Positions 49,367 to 55,820 of a stretch of 55,820 nucleotides of DNA are shown here, piece by piece. Source of the stretch: Clostridia bacterium. Its GTDB lineage: Bacteria; Bacillota; Clostridia; Christensenellales; Borkfalkiaceae. The position numbers and the translations under genes are program-made. The stretch lies in contig JAFWBP010000006.1 of assembly GCA_017507045.1 (NCBI GenBank), forward strand, positions 1-55,820. Reading direction: 5' to 3'. Within the stretch, counting starts at the first letter, position 1; each line of letters starts with the position of its first letter. The notes beneath the pieces were generated by a model. The model ran no database searches. It was not told the DNA's origin and was given only the letters and a program-made list of their open reading frames with translations.

Positions 49367-52294
49367 TTATTCGGTGCGGAGGGCGATGACGGGATCCTTC
49401 TTTGCCGCCGCCTGCGCGGGAATGAGCCCGGAGATGAGCGTGAGAATTACGCTTACGAGCACCATAATTACCGCTGTAGATACCGGTAGCGTGGCGATTC
49501 CTGCAATACCTGAGAGCGATTCGATGATCATGCTCACGATGAAGGCAATCACGTAGGTGACGCCGATACCGATAAGCCCGGCTGTGAGCCCGATGATGAA
49601 GGTTTCCGCATTGAAGAGGTTGCGGATATCCTGCTTGCGTGCGCCCAAACTTCGGAGAACGCCGATCTCTTTGATTCGCTCAACGACGGAAACGTACGTG
49701 ATGATGCCGATCATGACGGAGGATACGACGAGTGAGATCGCCGTGAACGCCACGAGAACGTAGGTGATAACATCGAGCATCGTTTGCACCATGCCCATCA
49801 TGAGTCCGACGCGATCGGTATACGTGATCTTATCCTCTTCGAGGCGCCCCTCTACTTCGTTCCAAGCATCGAGATATTCAAGCACGTGCTCCTTGGCATC
49901 GAAATCTACGGGGTAGATGAATACGTCGTTGGTTTTTGCATTGCCGCCGATCGCGCGCAGGGCGGCGCCGGAACGATCGTATGCAATGCTCATGCCGCCC
50001 GGGAGCGCAAAGGAGCCGGAATAATAGCTATTCAAGTTTTCAGCAGGCGAATTCAAATAGATGGTGATACCGTTCAGATCCATCGCGCTCTTTTGAATCG
50101 TTTGCGCGATACGCGATTGCGCGTTATGGGCAATGTAGGTATCGATGGCCGCTTCCGTGAGGTTTAGCCCAGATGAAAGGCAACCGTAAGTGAAGTTTTC
50201 CTTGAGGCGGAGGATCGCGGTGATCTTGAATTCAAGCCCCTCCTGCTCCGTAGCCGAGAACTCGCCCGTGCGCTCGCCGTTATACTTATAAGGGTATGCG
50301 CCCACGTTGTCTTCGTAAACCGCATCGTTGTAATAGAGAATGTAATCTTGCTCGTAGATGCGCTCATAGGAGCGGCGCGTGGGATCGCTTTCTCCGCCTT
50401 CCGCCGCAAGTGTGATAGGCGTGCCGCTCACGGAAGCGGCCCCTTCGGCCGTGCCGAGGTTGAATAGCCCGAGGAACTCTGCCTCAGTGAGGAACCCGAG
50501 CTGAACGAGCGTGAGATCGAGCAGGGAATTATCCTCCCCCACCGCGAGCACCGCCTCGTGTTCGTTCGTGGGGAAGTGGCCTTCCCCTAAAATATCGTAC
50601 TGCGATAGTACGTATTTTGCATAATCGGGATGGGTGAAATCGGCTGTGCCGGGCATCTTGTTTATGATATTTTCGAAAAGACCAACGTATTGCAACAGAC
50701 CGCCGTATTCGGGCGCGTATGCCGTGAGCTCATCGATGAGATATTCCTTAAGGCGGGCTACTGAGAAGTTTCGCTCCTGCAAGGGTTGCATTTCTCCATC
50801 CAGCTCAATGCCGCCCGTAATAAGCGGCGTGAAGAGATTGGTATCAAGCACCTCACCGTAATCATAGCGGATGGCAGAGAACCAATCGGAATGCTTTTCT
50901 ATGCCCTGATCGAGATACTCTACGTAATCATTGCTGATATTGTTCTGCACCGTGATCCCCTGCGCCAGGCTCGTGAGGAAGGAATTTACGTAGATCTCAT
51001 CGTGTAGCTCTTCAAGCGTTGGCATATCTGCCGGGGAGCGCATTGCAGACATTACAGAGGAGATATCGAGCGCAGTTTCAGAGATTTCAATGGGCGATGA
51101 GGAAAGCATATCCTCCTCGGTGTGGCGAATATACGCCTGAAAACCGTTGGAGAGCGCAAGCACGAGGCAGACGCTGATAATGCCGATGCTGCCGGCGATC
51201 GAAGTGACGATGGTGCGCCCCTTCTTGGTGAGAAGATTTCGGAAGGAGAGCCCGAGGGAGGTGAGAAGGCTCATCTTCGAGCGATGGCGTTTTGCTTCCT
51301 TTTGGGCCTTATTGGCACGTTTGGGGGATACCATGTCGCCAACGTAAGGGTTGGAATCGGATTCTACAAGCCCATCCTTGAGGCGCACGATACGGGAGGC
51401 ATATTCTTCTGCAAGCTCACCGTTATGCGTTACCATGATAACGAGGCGCTCTTTTGCAATCTCTTTTATGAGCTCCATAACCTCAACGCTCGTTTTGGAA
51501 TCGAGAGCGCCCGTGGGCTCATCGGCAAGCAAAATATCGGGATCGTTCACGAGGGCACGCGCTATTGCCACGCGCTGCATCTGCCCGCCCGAAAGCTGGT
51601 TAGGATTCTTATTCAACTCTTTAGCAAGCCCCACGCGCTCCAACGCTTTCTTCGCGCGTTCTCGGCGCTCTGCCTTATCTATGCCGGCAATCGTAAGGGC
51701 AAGCTCCACGTTCCCCAGCACCGTTTGGTGGGGAATGAGATTATAGCTTTGAAAAATGAAGCCTATGCGGTGATTGCGGTAGGTATCCCAATCACGGTCC
51801 TTGTACTTTTTCGTGGATATGCCTTGAATAACGAGATCGCCTGAAGTATAGTGGTCGAGTCCGCCGATGATATTGAGAAGCGTCGTTTTGCCGCAACCGC
51901 TTTGCCCCAGAATGCACACGAATTCGCTCTTGCGAAATTCGAGACTTACACCCTTGAGCGCAGGAACGGAGCCGGATGCGATTTTATAATTCTTCTTGAT
52001 ATCCGTGAGCTTTAGCATTCCGGGCGCGCCGTGCTCCGGCTTGCCGCTTGCAGGGCGCGCTTTCTTTGCTCCCTGCGCCTTGTTTTCAGGCATGGATGCC
52101 CCTTTTTCGCTCTGCGTATCAAGCTGCGCATACGGATACACGGGTTGTGCGTACTGAACGTAGGGCTGCGTGGGTGAAACGATCACAACACCGCCGCTCG
52201 GGGGATTGGGCACGCTCACGAGCGCAGTTTTGCAACTGTAGCATTTTTCCACGCCATCCGCATACCAGGAATGGCAATGGTTGCAATACTTCAT
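49367..52294 (-). CDS. MacB-like ABC transporter (ATPase-permease fusion) with N-terminal zinc ribbon
   Basis: 975 residues. Residues 1-25 form a zinc ribbon (CNHC...CYSC). A proline/glutamine-rich linker follows to about 90. The ATPase domain (about 92-315) has [27 protein letters not shown] and 'THNGELA'. A membrane helix near 360 precedes a large extracytoplasmic domain (about 400-800), and a C-terminal FtsX-like block has three helices ('[17 protein letters not shown]'). This is the MacB/FtsX layout for peptide or drug export or envelope stress. It follows marR by 55 bp, so it is probably under MarR control. The zinc ribbon fusion is unusual. Confidence 0.9.
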   Translation of the reverse strand: MKYCNHCHSWYADGVEKCYSCKTALVSVPNPPSGGVVIVSPTQPYVQYAQPVYPYAQLDTQSEKGASMPENKAQGAKKARPASGKPEHGAPGMLKLTDIKKNYKIASGSVPALKGVSLEFRKSEFVCILGQSGCGKTTLLNIIGGLDHYTSGDLVIQGISTKKYKDRDWDTYRNHRIGFIFQSYNLIPHQTVLGNVELALTIAGIDKAERRERAKKALERVGLAKELNKNPNQLSGGQMQRVAIARALVNDPDILLADEPTGALDSKTSVEVMELIKEIAKERLVIMVTHNGELAEEYASRIVRLKDGLVESDSNPYVGDMVSPKRANKAQKEAKRHRSKMSLLTSLGLSFRNLLTKKGRTIVTSIAGSIGIISVCLVLALSNGFQAYIRHTEEDMLSSSPIEISETALDISSVMSAMRSPADMPTLEELHDEIYVNSFLTSLAQGITVQNNISNDYVEYLDQGIEKHSDWFSAIRYDYGEVLDTNLFTPLITGGIELDGEMQPLQERNFSVARLKEYLIDELTAYAPEYGGLLQYVGLFENIINKMPGTADFTHPDYAKYVLSQYDILGEGHFPTNEHEAVLAVGEDNSLLDLTLVQLGFLTEAEFLGLFNLGTAEGAASVSGTPITLAAEGGESDPTRRSYERIYEQDYILYYNDAVYEDNVGAYPYKYNGERTGEFSATEQEGLEFKITAILRLKENFTYGCLSSGLNLTEAAIDTYIAHNAQSRIAQTIQKSAMDLNGITIYLNSPAENLNSYYSGSFALPGGMSIAYDRSGAALRAIGGNAKTNDVFIYPVDFDAKEHVLEYLDAWNEVEGRLEEDKITYTDRVGLMMGMVQTMLDVITYVLVAFTAISLVVSSVMIGIITYVSVVERIKEIGVLRSLGARKQDIRNLFNAETFIIGLTAGLIGIGVTYVIAFIVSMIIESLSGIAGIATLPVSTAVIMVLVSVILTLISGLIPAQAAAKKDPVIALRTE

Positions 52295-52349
52295 GATACT
52301 CTTCCTCTCCTATTTCGGCACACTTTTGCCGACATTAACTATAATACGA

Positions 52350-52811
52350 TCAACGAGCCGAGTTATGCGCGTATACTTTACGCGCACGGCCGAGCGCCGC
52401 TATAAATTCTTCGCTCTCGGCAATAAGTGCCTGCACCCTCTCCTCTCCAAGATCGGCGAGAACAAGATCCATAATCTCGTTTGCTTGCTTGCACTGCTCA
52501 TCATATATGGCGTAGGTGCGCTCGGAAAGGCAAACGTAAAAGATCTTACGATCGGTAGGCGATGACTTTCGTATAATGGTGCCACGCGCTTCAAGCCTCG
52601 TAACGATCTGCGAGATGGCAGAACGGGTAATTCCCAGCCTGCGCGCAAGCTCCGAGGAGATGATATTCTTTCCCTTCTCCCCTTCCGCTACGATTTCACG
52701 CAATAAACGGAACTCAGTTTTCGTAAGCTTTGCGGCATCCGCAAAGAAATTGAGCTCCTCCGTGCGCTTCCCAATGCTAAACAGCTTTTGAAGATATTCG
52801 TTGAATTCCAT
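52350..52811 (-). CDS. MarR family transcriptional regulator
   Basis: 153 residues. Winged helix with 'SSELARRLGITRSAISQIVTRLEARG' (read in parts) and wing 'SPTDRKIFYVCLSE'. MarR dimers repress efflux or stress genes and release DNA on ligand binding. I choose ATG 52811 because GGAGG lies 8 nt upstream, within the longer reading frame. It is first in the operon with the MacB-like transporter and the small protein. Confidence 0.92.
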   Translation of the reverse strand: MEFNEYLQKLFSIGKRTEELNFFADAAKLTKTEFRLLREIVAEGEKGKNIISSELARRLGITRSAISQIVTRLEARGTIIRKSSPTDRKIFYVCLSERTYAIYDEQCKQANEIMDLVLADLGEERVQALIAESEEFIAALGRARKVYAHNSAR

Positions 52812-52847
52812 AATTTTTTCCTCCGTTGTCATATGCTGAACAAATAT

Positions 52848-52876
52848 ATTATAACTCTAAATCGTGCAAATGTCAA
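52848..52876 (-). promoter_or_regulatory. consensus promoter of the marR-ABC operon
   Basis: Perfect TTGACA (52871-52876), 17-bp spacer, perfect TATAAT (52848-52853) on the minus strand. Such strength fits a promoter normally held in check by a repressor. Confidence 0.85.
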
Positions 52877-52930
52877 ACATAAATCCCCCTTACGGAAAAG
52901 ATTCACAATTTCTTCACACTTCAAACCGCG

Positions 52931-54061
52931 CTAAATGCGGGGATTTTTGGGTTTCTTGCCGAAAAATGCCAAAAGCGAACACTTCAGGTTGGCATTATAG
53001 AGAATGCGCCGCTTATCGGGCCTACCGAAAGCGCGTTCGCACCCCTCGTAGGCAGATATGACGTACGCACTCCAATCGGGAAGACGCTTTACCATATGGG
53101 CGAAATCACGATAGAGCGGAAACAGATCCTCTCCTGCCTCCATGCGTTCCCCGTAAGGCGGATTGGAGATGAGCACACCGCACCGCTCCTGCGCTGAAAA
53201 ATTTCGCATATCGCCCGCCGTAAAGCGAATATCCTTGAGAACATTCGCACGCTTCGCGTGTTCTTTGGCAATGCTTACGGCACGCGGTGAGAGATCGGAA
53301 GCATAAATAGGTGCGATCTCGCCGTGAAATTCGCTTGCCACCGCTTCCTCCTTTGCGCGAGCAATCGCTCCCTTCGGCGTGCACTTCCAGCGTTCGAAAT
53401 CGAAGGTACGGCTTTTCCCGGGAGCAATACCCCGCGCATAGAGTGCCGCTTCAATGGGTAGCGTTCCGCTCCCGCAAAAGGGATCGGAGAATGCTTTTTC
53501 GCGGCGATAGAAGGAATCCTCTATGATGGCGGCCGCCGTAGTTTCTCTGAGCGGCGCATCGTAGCTGAGCACACGGTAGCCGCGTTTATGAAGCCCATCG
53601 CCCGAGGTATCAAGGGTGAGGGTTGCAACGTCTTCAAAAATAGATACGCCGACAACGGCACGCTCGCCGCTCTCATCAAGGGTTGCAACGCGCAACTTTT
53701 CCTTAAGGCGGGAGACGATTGCCTTTTTCACAACACCGCCTGCGGCCTTGATCGCCGCGAGCTTGCTTTTAAAGCTCTTGCCGTCGATGAGAATTTTCGT
53801 GTGCGCGGAGAGATACTCCTCCCAAGGAAGGGCTTGCGTTCCATCGAAAAGCTCATCGAACGTTTCGGCTCGAATGCGCCCGATTTCAAGAAGAACACGC
53901 TCGCCCGCGCGCAGAAATACGTTAAGACGGGCGACCGTTTCCCAGCCGCCCTCAAGCTCTATACGACCGCGCACGGCGGGGGCATGCCCAAGACCCATGC
54001 GCTCAATTTCACGTTTTGCCGCCGCTTCAATGCCGGAAGCAACGGGGATTAGAATGTTCAT
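52931..54061 (-). CDS. rlmL: THUMP-domain 23S rRNA guanine-N2 methyltransferase, RlmL/YpsC-like
   Basis: 376 residues. An N-terminal ferredoxin-like/THUMP region (1-160) is followed by a Rossmann methyltransferase with 'DPFCGSGTLPIEAALYA' and catalytic motif 'ISNPPYGERM'. It methylates guanine N2 in 23S rRNA; it corresponds to the N-terminal half of E. coli RlmKL. It lies 6 bp downstream of the CBS/CNNM gene, with GGAGG 11 nt before its ATG. Confidence 0.9.
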   Translation of the reverse strand: MNILIPVASGIEAAAKREIERMGLGHAPAVRGRIELEGGWETVARLNVFLRAGERVLLEIGRIRAETFDELFDGTQALPWEEYLSAHTKILIDGKSFKSKLAAIKAAGGVVKKAIVSRLKEKLRVATLDESGERAVVGVSIFEDVATLTLDTSGDGLHKRGYRVLSYDAPLRETTAAAIIEDSFYRREKAFSDPFCGSGTLPIEAALYARGIAPGKSRTFDFERWKCTPKGAIARAKEEAVASEFHGEIAPIYASDLSPRAVSIAKEHAKRANVLKDIRFTAGDMRNFSAQERCGVLISNPPYGERMEAGEDLFPLYRDFAHMVKRLPDWSAYVISAYEGCERAFGRPDKRRILYNANLKCSLLAFFGKKPKNPRI

Positions 54062-54067
54062 ACTTGC

Positions 54068-55138
54068 TTATTCCTCCGTCTCATCCACCGTTTCGGGATT
54101 AACGGGCTCCGGTTCCGGAATAAAGGGCTGCAGCGGCGAGGTAACGGGCGTAAGATCGTACTTATCATCGATATCGCCGCCCAAAAGCTCCTCGAGCATA
54201 TCCTCGCGGGTGATAAGCCCGAGCGCGTTGCCCTCCGAGCCAACTATGACCATACTTTCGCGCATCGCCTGCAGACGTTTCATCAGATCGGAAACTTTTT
54301 CATCCGTCGTAGTGTACGAAACGGGGCGAATGATATTGCCGAAATCACGCCTTCCGGCAAGCAGGTTTTCATAGAAATCGGCACGGTACAGAATGCCGAT
54401 GATGTTCTGCTTTGTGCCCTTGTAAATGGGAATTCTCGAGAAATTCGTTTCGCGGAAGATCTTGTAAACGAGGCGATCGTTATCGCGCACTTCAGCAAGA
54501 ATAACGCGTTCGAGCGGGATCATGCACGAGCCTACGTGCAATTCATCGTAGCGGAGAGTGCGCGTAATGAGATCGTGTTCCGTTTCGTTAAGCACGCCCT
54601 CCTCGCGTACGTCTGAAACGAGCATTTTGAATTCCTCTTCGGTAAACGTTTTGCGGCTTTTATCCAAGCCAAACACGAAAAAGACAAGCTTTTTCCACCA
54701 ACCGAATATCCAGTTGAGCGGCAAACAGATCCACGTTAAAACGAGGAGCGGATATGCCATGCAGCAAGCGAAGCGCTCCGGCTCCTCTTTTGCAAGCGAC
54801 TTGGGCGTGACTTCTCCGAAAATGAGAATGACGACCGTGAGCGCGATCGTCGAAACGGTGGGACCAAGCTCCCGCCCGATAAGATTTGTAAACAGCAGAG
54901 TGGCGATTGTGGCACCCGCTATGTTGACGATATTATTGCCGATAAGGAGCGTTGTTAAAACTTTGTTATAATCTTCACTGAGCTCAAGCGCAAGTTTCGC
55001 CGATTTACGCTTTACGGCATACCGCCGCATCCTTACCGTAGAAAAACTCGTGTACGCCGTTTCCGTTGCTGAAAAACAACCCGAGAGAACAACGAGCACG
55101 AGAAGTGCGACTAAAAGCCCTATGTCGCCACTGTCCAT
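54068..55138 (-). CDS. CNNM/HlyC-CorC family membrane protein with CBS domains
   Basis: 356 residues. A DUF21 membrane domain (about 5-180) with 'SGCFSATETAYTSFS' and 'GNNIVNIAGATIATLLF' (read in parts) is followed by a CBS pair (about 210-330) and an acidic, proline-rich tail. The usual C-terminal CorC_HlyC domain is absent. Members transport or sense Mg2+ or Co2+. I start at ATG 55138; GGAGG is 13 nt upstream, longer than normal, which may lower translation. It is the first gene before rlmL. Confidence 0.88.
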   Translation of the reverse strand: MDSGDIGLLVALLVLVVLSGCFSATETAYTSFSTVRMRRYAVKRKSAKLALELSEDYNKVLTTLLIGNNIVNIAGATIATLLFTNLIGRELGPTVSTIALTVVILIFGEVTPKSLAKEEPERFACCMAYPLLVLTWICLPLNWIFGWWKKLVFFVFGLDKSRKTFTEEEFKMLVSDVREEGVLNETEHDLITRTLRYDELHVGSCMIPLERVILAEVRDNDRLVYKIFRETNFSRIPIYKGTKQNIIGILYRADFYENLLAGRRDFGNIIRPVSYTTTDEKVSDLMKRLQAMRESMVIVGSEGNALGLITREDMLEELLGGDIDDKYDLTPVTSPLQPFIPEPEPVNPETVDETEE

Positions 55139-55190
55139 AAAAAACTTAAAACCTCCAAGCGGCGGAATTCCACCGTTAATAATAATTTTA

Positions 55191-55218
55191 TCTCCCCCAT
55201 TACAAGGAACGGGGGAGA
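55191..55218 (-). terminator. probable terminator of the acidic repeat gene
   Basis: Stem TCTCCCCC/GGGGGAGA with a 12-nt loop. On the minus strand it is followed by TAAAATTATTATT. Confidence 0.55.
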
Positions 55219-55303
55219 ATCGCTTTTCTTTAATTTGCGAATGCGTGTGCCGCAACATTATGAACAGGTTGCCGCCTGCGTACATGCCCCAATAGCAAGC
55301 TTT

Positions 55304-55820
55304 TTACTCTTCAATAACTTCTTCTTCCGCAGGGGCTTCTTCCTCTTCGATGAGAACCAAATCAATAAACTCCTCTAATGCAGGAAGATCTTCAAAAACA
55401 TCTGCGTCCTCTACGGCTTCCTCTTCGACGGGAGCTTCTTCTACGGCTTCCTCTTCAACGGGAGCTTCTTCAATAACTTCCTCTTCAACTGGAGCCTCTT
55501 CAACAACTTCCTCTTCGACGGGAATTTCTTCAACAACTTCCTCTTCAACGGGAGCTTCTTCAACAACTTCCTCTTCAGCGGGAGCCTCTTCAACAACTTC
55601 CTCTTCAGCGGGAGCCTCTTCAACAACTTCCTCTTCGACGGGAATTTCTTCAACAACTTCCTCTTCGGCAGGAACTTCTTCAACAACTTCCTCTTCAGCG
55701 GGAGCCTCTTCTACGATCTCCTCTTCGACGGGAATTTCTTCAATTACTTCCTCTTCGGCAGGAACTTCTTCAACAACTTCCTCTTCGACGGGAGCTTCTT
55801 CTACAACTTCCTCTTCAATA
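55304..55820 (-). CDS. acidic protein with 10-residue Glu/Pro/Val repeats (5' end off window)
   Basis: 171 residues are visible, all in one open frame to the TAA at 55304-55306. About 13 tandem copies of a 10-residue unit (P-[AV]-EEEVVEE-[AIV]) are followed by a unique end 'EDADVFEDLPALEEFIDLVL' and one diverged repeat before the stop. The start lies beyond the right edge. It is extremely acidic, probably extended, with no known domain. The unique end, seen once, suggests a short docking segment. No function is assigned. Confidence 0.75.
   Translation of the reverse strand, partial: IEEEVVEEAPVEEEVVEEVPAEEEVIEEIPVEEEIVEEAPAEEEVVEEVPAEEEVVEEIPVEEEVVEEAPAEEEVVEEAPAEEEVVEEAPVEEEVVEEIPVEEEVVEEAPVEEEVIEEAPVEEEAVEEAPVEEEAVEDADVFEDLPALEEFIDLVLIEEEEAPAEEEVIEE
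55411..55820 (-). repeat. 30-bp coding tandem repeat array
   Basis: A 30-bp period (for example GCTTCTTCAACAACTTCCTC plus 10 bp on the plus strand), about 13 copies to the window edge, with mostly synonymous or Ala/Val and Ala/Ile differences. It is a coding minisatellite, not CRISPR: there are no spacers. Confidence 0.9.

Noticed and set aside
55411..55820. Possible CRISPR array (30-bp repeats)
   Set aside because: Units are contiguous with no unique spacers and stay in one open reading frame encoding Glu/Pro/Val repeats.

Overview
The window looks like a chromosome segment from an anaerobic, low-to-mid GC Firmicute of the class Clostridia, probably an uncultured gut lineage. I base this on the conserved blocks mrnC-rlmB-sigH and dnaX-ybaB-recR, a group II ECF transporter cassette followed by truA, pyruvate:ferredoxin oxidoreductase, DegV, GpsA, GlmM/GlmS, MnmE and strong sigma-A promoters (TTGACA-N17-TATAAT). 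The finer taxon is a guess. Most genes lie on the minus strand and GC is roughly 50%. The exception is an AT-rich island at about 24.4-27.6 kb.

Layout. 1-4.2 kb: two tRNA clusters (partial tRNA, Arg, Gly; then Leu, Val), an ECF S-component coupled to a DUF1893 protein, an Fe-S aldo/keto reductase and DegV. 4.3-11.6 kb: a glycolipid-type glycosyltransferase with a coiled-coil tail, GpsA, and the information-processing run mrnC-rlmB-sigH-dnaX-ybaB-recR. 11.7-18.7 kb: a CPA2 antiporter, glmM-glmS, and glycerol kinase with an HSL-type esterase. 18.7-24.2 kb: a DUF2207/LemA pair, a lipoprotein of unknown function, a zinc macrodomain protein and a PH-like membrane protein. 24.3-27.6 kb: tRNA-Ser(CGA) and an island bounded by a perfect 58-bp direct repeat of the tRNA 3' end plus its terminator. 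The island carries a 729-aa zinc-ribbon/PD-(D/E)XK/NUMOD-like nuclease, one small membrane protein and no recognisable integrase. 27.7-33.2 kb: a UvrD-type helicase with an internal DnaQ-like exonuclease, a LysR regulator and MnmE. 33.3-37.6 kb: membrane protein, truA, ecfT, ecfA2 and ecfA1. 37.8-44.1 kb: PFOR, then a polar amino-acid ABC operon ending in a TrpR-like regulator. 44.2-46.4 kb: tRNA-Ser(TGA) with a duplicated 5' half, and a divergent pair of a collagen-like protein and a GT2-TPR glycosyltransferase. 46.4-49.2 kb: MinD with a MinE-like partner, and an LRR protein without a signal peptide. 49.2-55.8 kb: a MarR-controlled MacB-like ABC system with a 24-aa protein, RlmL-like methyltransferase, a CBS/CNNM membrane protein and the end of an acidic 10-residue-repeat protein.

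How the parts connect. EcfA1/A2/T at 35-37.6 kb is probably the shared energising module for the S-component at 0.8-1.4 kb. Glycerol kinase, GpsA, the esterase and the glycosyltransferase all touch glycerol and glycerolipid metabolism. The most unusual region is the tRNA-Ser island with its nuclease. Second is a set of four genes whose -10 box lies only 6-9 nt before the start codon with no ribosome binding site, which suggests leaderless mRNAs. No CRISPR array, IS transposase or rRNA gene was seen. No stretch over about 300 bases lacks a gene or a described element.
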